From an uncultured Eubacteriales bacterium (GTDB lineage Bacteria > Bacillota > Clostridia > Oscillospirales > Acutalibacteraceae): DNA of 64,000 nucleotides. The first letter of the stretch is position 1. Every line of letters begins with the position of its first letter. The position numbers and the translations under genes are program-made. The stretch covers positions 124,001-188,000 of the forward strand of contig CAKSIG010000004.1 of assembly GCA_934463035.1 (NCBI GenBank), written 5' to 3'. The notes under the pieces were generated by a model, which was not told the DNA's origin, ran no database searches, and was given only the letters and a program-made list of their open reading frames with translations. Below, one piece after another: positions 24,196-33,340 of the stretch.

Positions 24196-24210
24196 TTTAG
24201 TATAGTTGAG
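24175..24210. repeat. Perfect 15-6-15 palindrome at the right junction
   Basis: CTCAACTATACTAAA - TGAATG - TTTAGTATAGTTGAG. The left arm and hexamer are also in attL, where the right arm is replaced. The inner 11-6-11 spacing equals that of Xer/dif sites. Without a T-run it is not a typical terminator. Confidence 0.75.
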
Positions 24211-24235
24211 GGAGTTATTAATATACGTTAAAATA

Positions 24236-24276
24236 AGCAACCAAAGGCATTTTGCTTGATTTAGCCCTTGGTTGCT
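24236..24276 (-). terminator. Terminator of the SPOCS/LysM gene
   Basis: Near-perfect AGCAACCAAAGG / CCCTTGGTTGCT stem 7 bp beyond the minus-strand stop, followed on that strand by TTATTTT. Confidence 0.75.
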
Positions 24277-24282
24277 ATTTGT

Positions 24283-25812
24283 TTAGATCATCGGTATTAA
24301 AATCATACGTGTTTCGTTTATTGTTTCACATTCCATATTATTAATGCTTTGTATTTCGTTGACCGATGCATTATATCTGCGTGCTATGTTCCAAATTTTT
24401 TCGCCTTCCGAAGCAAAATAAATTTTCATTGCGCAGTTATCATTAACTTTAATTTTTTCGTTGCTTAAATCAATATCTTTTACGGCGTCAAATTTAATAC
24501 ATTCACTTACCGTTGCGTTGATAACAAGCTGAATATTTACATCTAAGCTGTTTGACGAATTTAAACTGTAATTGCAGCCGTTAAGTTTAATTATAGGTTC
24601 GCAGACTATCGAACCGCCCGATGTTGCTATTTGGTCATTATATTCAAAATCAATGTTTTTTTCAAAATAACCGATTGAATTATCGTTATCACGCGCTACT
24701 GCACAAACTGTTAAACTTCCTTCGATTATTAATCGACCATCCTTAAATGCTGTATTGTATGACTTAACAGCGCACCATAAATCTAATATATCAACTATCC
24801 CATCAGTCGATATATCAATGCTCTTTTTGCAGTCGTAATTTTCTGTTATTTTTTTAACAATCTTGTTGACGCATAGCTTTTCTTTTCTAATGTCCGCAAC
24901 CATTTTACGAGAAAATGCGTCTGTTATTACCGATAGTTCACAATCACAAAAGGCTCTGCCGCTTAAAAGCAATTTAGCGCTTAAAAGCAAGCTGTGTGCA
25001 GTGCCGTCTCCCGATATATGCGGTTTTAAGTCGATATAAGCAATTTCGGAAGTCGGATCGCATCTGCAATTTTCAGTTAATCCATCCATATCTAACACTT
25101 GGCTGAAAGGAACCGACGTTTTAAACATTTTGATTTCATTACTGCCTTCCGAACAGTACGATGCAGTTATGTATAAGTCGCCTTTTAATATGAGCTTACC
25201 GCTTATTATTTTACATTCGCTTATGCAGCTGTCAGCGTCGTATTTAAGCAATGCGTTAATATCGCTGTTCTCCCCTACTTCAAGCTCCTCCTCGATTGCA
25301 ATATACTTTTCTGCATATCCTACGGGCATTGAGGCAGATATACTGTTGTTCTTATGCTCGATTTCCTTATCTTCAATATCAGAAACGACCTCGTCGCTCT
25401 TTTTGCACGATATATTGAACAACACATTTACCGCACCGTGAATATCAATTTTTCTTTCATTAACAGCACGGCAGTTTATATGCTCGCATCTTGCAGTGCA
25501 ACGGAAACAGGCGCTGTCACATTCACTTGATAATTCGATTGATTTGCTGAACGGATATTGATATTCATAAGAGCATATCAGACCGTCGGGATCGCAATAT
25601 AAAACAGTTATTGTAACGCTTCCGTCTGCCGTAACATTACGCCCGTTTATACTTTTAGACGAAATTCGTGCAATGGCACGGCATTTAAAAATTTTTGAAA
25701 TATCAGGGCAATAATCCGGAAGTGTAAAATCAACATCAATCGGTACTTCGCAGTTTTCCCGCAGAAAAGTACTTTCGGTTACCACCTTAGACCTGTTGCA
25801 ATTTATTTCCAT
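24283..25812 (-). CDS. SPOCS (DUF3794) and LysM protein, spore-envelope type
   Basis: 509 residues. Three DUF3794/SPOCS-like units, the first seen as VPIDVDFTLPDYCPDISKIFKCRA near 25 and later TSEIAYIDLKPHI and DIDLSNEKIKV, then a C-terminal LysM domain (YFASEGEKIWNIARRYNASV...INNMECETINE) at about 460-509. No signal peptide. SPOCS proteins of this build are made in sporulating Clostridia and placed in the spore coat or exosporium; LysM would bind peptidoglycan. The ribosome-binding site is buried in a hairpin. First host gene right of the provirus. Confidence 0.8.
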   Translation of the reverse strand: MEINCNRSKVVTESTFLRENCEVPIDVDFTLPDYCPDISKIFKCRAIARISSKSINGRNVTADGSVTITVLYCDPDGLICSYEYQYPFSKSIELSSECDSACFRCTARCEHINCRAVNERKIDIHGAVNVLFNISCKKSDEVVSDIEDKEIEHKNNSISASMPVGYAEKYIAIEEELEVGENSDINALLKYDADSCISECKIISGKLILKGDLYITASYCSEGSNEIKMFKTSVPFSQVLDMDGLTENCRCDPTSEIAYIDLKPHISGDGTAHSLLLSAKLLLSGRAFCDCELSVITDAFSRKMVADIRKEKLCVNKIVKKITENYDCKKSIDISTDGIVDILDLWCAVKSYNTAFKDGRLIIEGSLTVCAVARDNDNSIGYFEKNIDFEYNDQIATSGGSIVCEPIIKLNGCNYSLNSSNSLDVNIQLVINATVSECIKFDAVKDIDLSNEKIKVNDNCAMKIYFASEGEKIWNIARRYNASVNEIQSINNMECETINETRMILIPMI

Positions 25813-25818
25813 AAATAT

Positions 25819-25863
25819 TTCCTCTCCTAAACATTTGTTAATAAATAATATTCAGGAGAGGAA
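25819..25863 (-). promoter_or_regulatory. Hairpin covering the ribosome-binding site of the SPOCS gene
   Basis: On the minus strand TTCCTCTCCT (25854-25863) can pair perfectly with AGGAGAGGAA (25819-25828), the Shine-Dalgarno that lies 6 nt before the ATG; loop 25 nt. Confidence 0.6.
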
Positions 25864-25883
25864 GAAATTATACATATTAAGTT

Positions 25884-27800
25884 TTATTCAAGTTCAAACG
25901 CGCCCGTATATAGCTGATAGTACTTACCTTTTTCTTCAATAAGTTTTTCGTGGTTGCCGCGCTCAATAATTCTGCCGTGATCCAACACCATAATTACATC
26001 GGAATTTTGTACGGTAGAAAGCCTATGAGCAATAACAAATACCGTTCTGCCTTTCATCAGTCTGTCCATACCTTTTTGGACGATAGCTTCCGTACGGGTA
26101 TCAATGCTTGAAGTTGCTTCGTCAAGAATCATAACAGGCGGATCTGCAACAGCCGCGCGTGCGATTGAAATAAGCTGCCGCTGACCTTGCGAAAGTCCGC
26201 TTCCGTCGCCCGATAACACTGTATTATAACCGTTTGGCAGCATTTCAATAAATCCGTGAGCATTAGCGAGCTTTGCAGCCGCAATACATTCTTCGTCGGT
26301 CGCGTCTAATCTGCCGTATCGGATATTTTCCATAACCGTACCTGTAAACAGATTGACGTCTTGAAGAATTACACCCAAACTGCGCCTTAGGTCGGCTTTT
26401 TTTATCTTATTGATATTTATTCCGTCGTAGCGTATCTTGCCGTCGGCAATATCGTAAAAGCGGTTAATCAAATTTGTTATAGTGGTCTTACCCGCGCCCG
26501 TGGCGCCTACAAAAGCCACCTTTTGTCCAGGCTCGGCATAAATATCAATATTGTGCAAAACAATTTTTTCGGGAACATATCCGAAATCAACATCGTGCAA
26601 ACGTACGTCGCCTCTAAGCTCGGTGTAGGTTACGGTACCGTCGTGATGCGGATGTTTCCAAGCCCATTTGCCTGTGCGTTTTTCGCTTTCGGTAATATTA
26701 CCTTTATCGTCAATACACGCATTTACAAGGGTTACATAGCCATTGTCAGTTTCAGGCTCGGTATCCATAAGCTCAAATATGCGTTCTGCGCCCGCCATTG
26801 CCATTACAACAGCGTTGATTTGCTGAGAAACCTGACTTATACTCATCGTAAATTGCCGTGTCATACTTAAAAAAGGAATTACAACGGCGATTGAGATTGC
26901 CTGACCTGAAAGTGAAATATTCGGCACGTTGAAAGCAATAAGGACGCCGCCTATAAACGCAATTAACACATACAAAATGTTTCCGATATTGCCCATTATA
27001 GGCATCAGTATATTTGCAAATTTGTTTGCTTTGCTTGCGTCCTCAAATAACTGCTCATTAATTTTATTAAAGTCTTTCTTGACTTCTTCTTCGTGACAAA
27101 ATACCTGAACAACCTTCTGACCGTTCAGCATTTCTTCAATATATCCTTCAACCGCCGCAATGGATTTCTGCTGTCTCACAAAGTATTTTGCGCTGTTTCC
27201 GCCGACATTTTTTGTTACCATAGCCATTGCTATAACACCGAAGAACAGAATCAACGTCATCCAAAGGCTGAGATAAAGCATATAAAAAATCAGAGTAATA
27301 AGCGTAAGAGCCGAACTGAACAACTGCGGAAGACTTTGAGAAATTAACTGCCGCAATGTATCAATATCATTGGTGTAATAACTCATAATGTCGCCGTGAG
27401 TATGCGTATCAAAATAGCTTACAGGTAAAGATTGCATTTCACCAAACATCTGCTGACGCATTTTGTTTAAGAAGCCTTGGGTAATAATTGCCATTAGGCG
27501 CGTATATATGAAAGACGATACAACACCTAAAACATAGAATCCCGCCATTAAAGTAACTATTGATACAAGTCTGTTATATATCGGATCAAGACCGACAGAC
27601 AGACCCTCCGTTATCAACAGAACGATTTTGTTCAAAAAGAGCGATGACACAGTACCCGTCGCAGCGCTTGCAACTATGCAGACAGCGACAATAATCAGGT
27701 AGGCTTTATAGTATTTAAAAAGATATTTTAAAAGACGGCTGATAGTGCCTTTTGCGTCTTTTGCCTTGGCACCGCCTTTAAATCCTCTGGGACCCGGCAT
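25884..27800 (-). CDS. ABC exporter half-transporter (canonical ATP site)
   Basis: 638 residues: six transmembrane helices (to about 330), then an ATPase with Walker A GATGAGKTTIT near 445, signature LSQGQRQLISIARA, Walker B VMILDEATSSID with the catalytic Glu, and H-loop AHRLST. A ~45-residue insertion (LMDTEPETDNG ... TGKWAWKHPHHDG) sits between the two halves. Starts inside the end of its partner gene (23-bp overlap) with GGAGG. Forms a heterodimeric multidrug/lipid-type exporter with that partner; substrate unknown. Confidence 0.92.
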   Translation of the reverse strand: MPGPRGFKGGAKAKDAKGTISRLLKYLFKYYKAYLIIVAVCIVASAATGTVSSLFLNKIVLLITEGLSVGLDPIYNRLVSIVTLMAGFYVLGVVSSFIYTRLMAIITQGFLNKMRQQMFGEMQSLPVSYFDTHTHGDIMSYYTNDIDTLRQLISQSLPQLFSSALTLITLIFYMLYLSLWMTLILFFGVIAMAMVTKNVGGNSAKYFVRQQKSIAAVEGYIEEMLNGQKVVQVFCHEEEVKKDFNKINEQLFEDASKANKFANILMPIMGNIGNILYVLIAFIGGVLIAFNVPNISLSGQAISIAVVIPFLSMTRQFTMSISQVSQQINAVVMAMAGAERIFELMDTEPETDNGYVTLVNACIDDKGNITESEKRTGKWAWKHPHHDGTVTYTELRGDVRLHDVDFGYVPEKIVLHNIDIYAEPGQKVAFVGATGAGKTTITNLINRFYDIADGKIRYDGININKIKKADLRRSLGVILQDVNLFTGTVMENIRYGRLDATDEECIAAAKLANAHGFIEMLPNGYNTVLSGDGSGLSQGQRQLISIARAAVADPPVMILDEATSSIDTRTEAIVQKGMDRLMKGRTVFVIAHRLSTVQNSDVIMVLDHGRIIERGNHEKLIEEKGKYYQLYTGAFELE

Positions 27801-29538
27801 TCAGATCAGCCTCCTTCCTGTTTTGTGAATAATATACCTCTTTGTAAATCGTGTTATTTTTAAGAAGTTCTTCGTGTGTTCCGATAGCATTGATTTTACC
27901 GTCGTCCATAACGATTATGCGGTCGGCGTCCTGTACCGAAGCAATTCGCTGCGCTATAATAAACTTAGTTGTATTCGGTATTTCGGTCGTAAAGGCGCCG
28001 CGGATAAGCGCGTCGGTTTTAGTATCAACAGCGCTTGTCGAATCGTCTAAGATAAGAATTTTCGGCTTTTTAAGCAACGCACGGGCAATGCAGAGACGTT
28101 GTTTCTGCCCACCTGAAACGTTGCTTCCTCCCTGTTCTATATGGGTATCGTATCCATCAGGGAATGTTGAAATAAATTCATCAGCCTGCGCTAATTTACA
28201 CACTCTTACAATATCTTCGTCGGTAGCGTTCATATCGCCCCACCTCAGATTATCTTTTATCGAGCCTGAAAACAACACGTTCTTTTGAAGAACGACAGAA
28301 ACAGCGTTTCTTAGGGTATGAATATCATATTTTTTAACATCAACACCGCCTACCTTGACGGTGCCTTCGGTTGTATCGTACAATCGTGAAATTAACTGTA
28401 TCAAAGTCGATTTACTGCTACCCGTTCCGCCGATAATTCCAATAGTTTCGCCTGATGAAATGTGAAAATTAATATCTGACAGGGCATTTTTTTCAGCGCC
28501 TTTATGATATTTAAAAGATACGTGTTCAAAATCAACACTGCCGTCTTTCACCTCAAACAAAGGGTCGGAACAGTTGGTGATAGTGCTGTTTGTTGAGAGT
28601 ACCTCGTCAATTCTTTGCATTGAAGCATAAGAAATAACTATCATAACAAAAATCATAGAAAGCATCATAAGGCTCGAAAGAATCTGCATTCCGTAGGTGA
28701 GCAGGCTTGAAAGCTCTCCGACATCCATCTCAGCGCCGCCCGAGGTTATGATCAGCTTTGCGCCAAGCAGGGATACAAGCGTCATTGCAGCATACATTGA
28801 AAATTGCATAAGGGGCGAATTCAGTGCAACGAGTTTTTCTGCCTTTGTAAAGTCGTTGCAGACATCATTTGCGGCATTAGCAAATTTTTTGCGTTCATAA
28901 TCCTCTCTGACAAAGGATTTTACAACACGTATGCCTTTAATATTCTCCTGAACCGAATTGTTCAGCTTATCGTATTTTTTAAATACGCTGTTAAATAGAG
29001 GCATTGCCCTGCGGATTATCATATAAAGACCGAACGCCAATATCGGTATTAAAGCGACAAATATTGTAGAAAGCTGAGGACACATTATAAATGCCATAAC
29101 AAGGGAGAATACAAACATCAAAGGGCTTCGTATTGCAATTCGTATAATCATCATATATGCAGTCTGAACGTTTGTAATGTCGGTAGTCAGCCTTGTAACC
29201 AAACTTGACATTGAAAAGCTGTCAATATTTGAAAAAGAAAAATCCTGCACCTTGTAGAACAGATCGTGACGCAGATTTTTTGCAAATCCGCTTGAAGCGA
29301 CGGCACAAAAAGCGCCTGAAAGCGCACCGAATAAAAGCGAGACCATTGCCAGAAGTATAAGTATAAATCCGTATTTTAAAATTACGTCCAATCCAGAACC
29401 GTTGCTTATCCCTGTAACGAGCTTCGCTACTATAAACGGTATAATACATTCAACAATAACTTCAAAAGCCACGAACAACGGTGACAGTAATGAAGACAGC
29501 TTGTATTCCCTGATACAGCCTGATAATCGTTTAATCAT
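27778..29538 (-). CDS. ABC exporter half-transporter (degenerate ATP site)
   Basis: 586 residues, six helices and an ATPase with Walker A GGTGSSKSTLIQL, signature VSGGQKQRLCIARA and Walker B ILILDDSTSAVD, where Asp replaces the catalytic Glu, and QRIAS replaces the H-loop His. One degenerate site is the rule in heterodimers such as BmrCD and TM287/288. ATG 29538 is chosen because GGAGG directly abuts the earlier ATG at 29544; it overlaps the MarR stop by 8 bp. Pairs with the following gene. Confidence 0.92.
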   Translation of the reverse strand: MIKRLSGCIREYKLSSLLSPLFVAFEVIVECIIPFIVAKLVTGISNGSGLDVILKYGFILILLAMVSLLFGALSGAFCAVASSGFAKNLRHDLFYKVQDFSFSNIDSFSMSSLVTRLTTDITNVQTAYMMIIRIAIRSPLMFVFSLVMAFIMCPQLSTIFVALIPILAFGLYMIIRRAMPLFNSVFKKYDKLNNSVQENIKGIRVVKSFVREDYERKKFANAANDVCNDFTKAEKLVALNSPLMQFSMYAAMTLVSLLGAKLIITSGGAEMDVGELSSLLTYGMQILSSLMMLSMIFVMIVISYASMQRIDEVLSTNSTITNCSDPLFEVKDGSVDFEHVSFKYHKGAEKNALSDINFHISSGETIGIIGGTGSSKSTLIQLISRLYDTTEGTVKVGGVDVKKYDIHTLRNAVSVVLQKNVLFSGSIKDNLRWGDMNATDEDIVRVCKLAQADEFISTFPDGYDTHIEQGGSNVSGGQKQRLCIARALLKKPKILILDDSTSAVDTKTDALIRGAFTTEIPNTTKFIIAQRIASVQDADRIIVMDDGKINAIGTHEELLKNNTIYKEVYYSQNRKEADLNAGSQRI

Positions 29539-29977
29539 AGTCATCCTCCAAATTGTTTTTTAGTTTAGCAGTGATTTTGAAGAAGGTTTCAATTTCATCG
29601 TCCGAAAGTCCCCTTCTCATCTTATTTTCGCGTTTTTCAATAGCAACCGAAATTTGTTTATGGATTTCAATAGCTTTTTCCGTAAGAATTATCTTTTTTA
29701 ACCGCGCGTCATAATCAACAGGAACACGTTTAATCAAACCGTTGTCCTCCATATGCTTCAAAATATTGCTGGCGGTGGAACGGCGTATCGAAAATTCGTT
29801 TTCAAAATCCTTCTGAAAAATATCCTTTGAAGAATTATTGATTAAATACCCGATTGCCCAACCGTGCATTCCGCTGGGCGAGTTAAGATTGAACTGTGTT
29901 CTGTATTTTTCAAAATCACGGCGCATTAAATTTGCAATAGACCTGATCTCAAATCCTATTTCCTGCGGAGTATCCAT
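29531..29977 (-). CDS. MarR-family regulator of the ABC exporter
   Basis: 148 residues, winged helix with FSIRRSTASNILKHMEDNGLIKR as recognition region and VDYDARLKKIILTEKA as wing. First gene of a three-gene operon with the exporter; a GTTAG-ACTG-CTAAC palindrome (30001-30014) lies between its promoter and its start, a likely autoregulatory operator. The inducing ligand is unknown. Confidence 0.9.
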   Translation of the reverse strand: MDTPQEIGFEIRSIANLMRRDFEKYRTQFNLNSPSGMHGWAIGYLINNSSKDIFQKDFENEFSIRRSTASNILKHMEDNGLIKRVPVDYDARLKKIILTEKAIEIHKQISVAIEKRENKMRRGLSDDEIETFFKITAKLKNNLEDDYD

Positions 29978-30000
29978 ATTATCACCCCAATAGCATAAAT

Positions 30001-30043
30001 GTTAGACTGCTAACTATTATACCGTTTTAAAAAATTTTGTCAA
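30001..30043 (-). promoter_or_regulatory. Promoter and palindromic operator of the MarR-ABC operon
   Basis: Minus-strand TTGACA (30038-30043), 16-bp spacer, TATAAT (30016-30021), then palindrome GTTAGCAGTCTAAC (30001-30014) at the transcription start. Confidence 0.75.
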
Positions 30044-30082
30044 CGGAAAAACGGTGAACAATTTGTTAATTATGAGAAAAAT

Positions 30083-30105
30083 ACTGTCGGATATTCTCCG
30101 ACAGT
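30083..30105 (-). terminator. Terminator of proB-proA-proC
   Basis: ACTGTCGGA / TCCGACAGT with a 5-nt loop, 10 bp after the proC stop, followed on the minus strand by ATTTTTC. Confidence 0.85.
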
Positions 30106-30115
30106 AAAATAATAC

Positions 30116-30925
30116 TTATTTACCGAGTTCTTTGGTTCGCTCAAACGCGGCAGTTACAGCGTTGAACACCGCAGAACGGAATCCTGAATCTTCAAGGGTT
30201 TTAACGCCCTCAATCGTACTTCCTGCGGGACTGCAAACTTCATCTTTAAGCTGTCCTACATGCTTGCCTGAACTTTGAATGAGCGAGGCAGAGCCGAAAA
30301 TGGTTTGTGCGGCATACTCAATCGCCTTGCTACGTGTTAAACCGCATTTGACTCCGCCGTCGGCAAGAGCCTCGGCAAACATATAAACAAAAGCGGGACC
30401 GCAACCTGATATTGCGGATGCCGCATCTATAAGGCTTTCGTCAATTCGGTCTAATTTACCTGCAAATTTTAAGGCAGATGTAAACTCATAAAGATCGTCC
30501 TCAAAAACATTATGTCCGACAGAATAAACAATCATACCGTTTCCGTTTGAAACAGGGGTATTCGGCATTATGCGTATTACAGGATAATCACCGCCCGCAA
30601 GCTCTTTTATACTGCTTACAGTAACCCCTGCCGCCATTGAAACCAATACAAAATGATCGTTTCTCTTAGCAAGAACGGGAGCGATACCTGACAGCATACT
30701 TTTCAGCATTTGCGGTTTTACACCGAGAAAAATAAAACGGCAATTTGCGGCAACCGTAATATTATCGGCAGAATTGCATTTTAATTCATAAGCCAAGACC
30801 TCTGCTTTTGAAGAACTGCGGTTAGCAAGAATAATTTCGTTGCCGTCAACTGTCTTTGCTACCGCACGCGCAAGTGCGGCACCCATATTTCCGACTCCGA
30901 TAAATCCGAATTTTGCGTTATTCAT
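30116..30925 (-). CDS. proC: Pyrroline-5-carboxylate reductase
   Basis: Last step of proline synthesis, NAD(P)H-dependent. 269 residues: KFGFIGVGNMGAALARAV Rossmann start, VIRIMPNTPVSNGNGM near 118, and the C-terminal helical block ALADGGVKCGLTRSKAIEYA and DEVCSPAGSTIEGVKTLE that forms the active site. Third gene of proBAC, 13 bp after proA; GGAGGC precedes the ATG. Confidence 0.95.
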   Translation of the reverse strand: MNNAKFGFIGVGNMGAALARAVAKTVDGNEIILANRSSSKAEVLAYELKCNSADNITVAANCRFIFLGVKPQMLKSMLSGIAPVLAKRNDHFVLVSMAAGVTVSSIKELAGGDYPVIRIMPNTPVSNGNGMIVYSVGHNVFEDDLYEFTSALKFAGKLDRIDESLIDAASAISGCGPAFVYMFAEALADGGVKCGLTRSKAIEYAAQTIFGSASLIQSSGKHVGQLKDEVCSPAGSTIEGVKTLEDSGFRSAVFNAVTAAFERTKELGK

Positions 30926-30938
30926 TCTTTTGCCTCCG

Positions 30939-32177
30939 TTATCTTATATTGCCGTTACCGTGTATTACATATTTATAGGTAGTTAATTCGCAAAGTCCCA
31001 TAGGTCCCCTTGCGTGGAGCTTCTGGGTAGAAATACCCATTTCACAACCAAGTCCGAACTCGCCGCCGTCCGTAAACCGCGTAGACGCATTGACATATAC
31101 AGCGGCTGAATCAACCGACGCCACAAAGTAATCAGCGATTTTTTTATCTTCTGTTATAATCGCGTCACTATGATGTGTTGAGTGTGCGGCAATATGTTTA
31201 ACAGCCTCCTCGGCATTGTCAACGATCTTAACCGCCATAATATAATCTAAAAATTCAGTATCAAAATCGTCTACCCCTGCCTGCACAGCGTCAATAATCG
31301 AGCAAACTTCCCTGTCGCCCCTGATTTCAACACCGCCTATTTCGTCAAACTTGTTCTTTAAAGCAGGCAAAAACTCCGACGCGATTTTTCTGTTCACCAA
31401 GCAAACCTCTGCGGCATTGCACACAGAAGGTCGGCTCGCTTTTGCGTTGGCAACAACCTTAACCGCTATTTCAATATCCGCCGAAGCGTCAACATAAATA
31501 TGGCATATTCCCGTACCCGTTTCAACGCAGGGAACCTTTGCATTATCAACGCAAGCCTTTATAAGGCCTTTCCCGCCGCGCGGAATAAGCAAATCGACGT
31601 AACCAACAGCAGTCATCAAATCATTGGCGCTTTGACGCGTTGTATCCTCAACAAGATTAATATAATCCGCACTTATTCCCGCTTTTGTTAAACCGCATTT
31701 CAGCGCGGAAACTATTGCATAAGCGCTTGAAAACGCTTCTTTGCCGCTGCGGAGAACACATACGTTGCCGCTTTTAAAGCATAACGCTGCCGCGTCGGAC
31801 GTAACATTCGGACGGCTTTCATATATTATTGCAATAACACCGATAGGAACAGATATTTTTTTAATATCAAGTCCGCCGTCACGCACAGTATGCGATAATT
31901 CTCTGCCGAGCGGGTCGGGCAGCTTTATCAAACTGCGTATTCCCTCTGCCATTGCAGATATTCTCAATTCGTCCAACCTTAAACGGTCAATCATAACATC
32001 GGATATACTGCCTTTGGCTTTTTCAACATCGTGCGAATTTGCGGCAAGTATTTCGGCTGTATGCTCTAAAAGGCTTTCTGCCATAAAATCAAGTCCGATA
32101 TTGCGTTTTTCAAGACTTAAAGCGGCGTTAAGCGAAACAGATTTTGCTGTATTTAGTATTTCGGAAGTTAATTTCAT
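30939..32177 (-). CDS. proA: Gamma-glutamyl phosphate reductase
   Basis: Reduces glutamyl-5-phosphate to the semialdehyde. 412 residues: PIGVIAIIYESRPNVTSDAA near 105, the catalytic Cys in ASRPSVCNAAEVCLV near 250, and DGGEFGLGCEMGISTQKLHA near the C-terminus, all typical of ProA. Overlaps the proB stop by one base (TAATG), so the kinase and reductase are coupled, as suits their channelled intermediate. Confidence 0.96.
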   Translation of the reverse strand: MKLTSEILNTAKSVSLNAALSLEKRNIGLDFMAESLLEHTAEILAANSHDVEKAKGSISDVMIDRLRLDELRISAMAEGIRSLIKLPDPLGRELSHTVRDGGLDIKKISVPIGVIAIIYESRPNVTSDAAALCFKSGNVCVLRSGKEAFSSAYAIVSALKCGLTKAGISADYINLVEDTTRQSANDLMTAVGYVDLLIPRGGKGLIKACVDNAKVPCVETGTGICHIYVDASADIEIAVKVVANAKASRPSVCNAAEVCLVNRKIASEFLPALKNKFDEIGGVEIRGDREVCSIIDAVQAGVDDFDTEFLDYIMAVKIVDNAEEAVKHIAAHSTHHSDAIITEDKKIADYFVASVDSAAVYVNASTRFTDGGEFGLGCEMGISTQKLHARGPMGLCELTTYKYVIHGNGNIR

Positions 32178-32953
32178 TATTTTACTCCCCTTTTGGCGAC
32201 AAATCTTGTGCCGACGTCTTTTCCTGCTACAATATCATATAAAACCAAAGGATTATTTCCGTTTGCAATTACCATGTCCGTTCCGTGTTCATTGGCTATT
32301 TCGGCAGCGTGCAGTTTTGTGGTCATTCCGCCCGTTCCGAGTTTACTGCCAGCGCCGCCCGTCATTGCTTTGATTTCAGGCGTTATATCTTCAACACAAT
32401 GAAGAAGCTCGGCATTATCGTTAACGTGCGGGTCGGCTGTATACAAACCGTTTATATCAGAAAGCAGTATAAGCAGATCGGCGTCAATAACCGTTGCGAC
32501 AATGGCGGCAATAGTATCGTTATCGCCGATAACGATTTCATCGGTCGCAACAGAATCGTTTTCATTAATTATCGGAATTGCGCCCAATTCCAAAAGACGG
32601 AACATTGTATTTTGAAAATTGTTTTTGCGGTCGCTATGCTCTACGTCCGCACCCGTTATGAGAATTTGAGCTACCGTATGATTGTATTCCGAAAAAATCT
32701 TATCGTATGTATACATTAGCTCACACTGACCGACAGCAGCGGCTGCCTGCTTTGTCGGAATATCACTCGGTTTGCCGTTAAGCGACAGCTTACCTGCGCC
32801 CATACCGATAGCGCCTGACGAAACTAAAATAATCTCGTTGCCCGCATTTTTTAAATCAGACATTGCTTTGCACAGTTCCTCTACCCTGCGTATGTTCAAA
32901 AGCCCTGTTGAATGGGCCAAGGTGGAGGTGCCGATTTTAATGACAATTCTCAT
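32177..32953 (-). CDS. proB: Glutamate 5-kinase, short form without PUA domain
   Basis: 258 residues of the amino-acid kinase fold: IKIGTSTLAHSTGLLN at the start, LVSSGAIGMGAGKL near 44, INENDSVAT near 126, GDNDTIAAIVA near 145 and GGMTTKLHAAEIA near 208. The C-terminal PUA domain of E. coli ProB (367 residues) is absent, a known natural form. First gene of proBAC. The region upstream holds a structured repeat-like element and only weak promoter candidates. Confidence 0.95.
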   Translation of the reverse strand: MRIVIKIGTSTLAHSTGLLNIRRVEELCKAMSDLKNAGNEIILVSSGAIGMGAGKLSLNGKPSDIPTKQAAAAVGQCELMYTYDKIFSEYNHTVAQILITGADVEHSDRKNNFQNTMFRLLELGAIPIINENDSVATDEIVIGDNDTIAAIVATVIDADLLILLSDINGLYTADPHVNDNAELLHCVEDITPEIKAMTGGAGSKLGTGGMTTKLHAAEIANEHGTDMVIANGNNPLVLYDIVAGKDVGTRFVAKRGVK

Positions 32954-33069
32954 AGCAGTTCCCTTCTGGAAATATCAAAATTTATTATAAACAAAGATTA
33001 AGCCACATTAAAATTATGACTTTCCTTATTTTAACATAACTCCCCTTATATTTCAATAACATTTTGTTT

Positions 33070-33330
33070 AGGCTGATGAAAGTCGAACCCGTCACGCCTA
33101 CAAATAATAATTTTTTGTTTTTTCTTGTCTCATCACTTGTAATACGACAGCATTACTGCGTTCTTCGACTTCATCCTTACAAAAAATTATTTATTTGTGA
33201 GGTCAAAGAGTTTCTCTCAGCCGCCTTCTTCCGAAAGGCGAAGCGTGAGATTTGCAGTAAGGCTGTTGCCTTACAAAAATAAGCGCAAGGCGGCAAGTGA
33301 AACCGTAACGTGTTCAACCCTCATCAGCCT
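33070..33330 (-). repeat. 261-bp structured element with terminal inverted repeats (MITE- or ncRNA-like)
   Basis: This 387-bp gap between proB and the GH3 gene has no convincing gene. It carries 27-bp ends that are inverted repeats (33070-33096 and 33304-33330, 22/27), a second pair of ~20 bp (33100-33118 and 33179-33198, one indel), and smaller stems GTAAGGC / GCCTTAC (33257-33274) and CGCCTT / AAGGCG (33222-33240). Four of the five mismatches in the outer arms become G-U pairs if the minus strand is transcribed, which favours an RNA fold on that strand. Copy number cannot be known from one window. Confidence 0.55.
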
Positions 33331-33340
33331 ACACGGAATA

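Noticed and set aside
24175..24210. Palindrome at attR as an ordinary Rho-independent terminator
   Set aside because: Stem is A/T-rich with no following T-run, and half of it is duplicated exactly at attL, which fits recombination better.
32954..33069. T-box leader for proBAC
   Set aside because: No AGNNTGGTACCGCG-type T-box sequence or terminator pair is visible on the minus strand, either in the 116-nt proximal leader or in the structured element.
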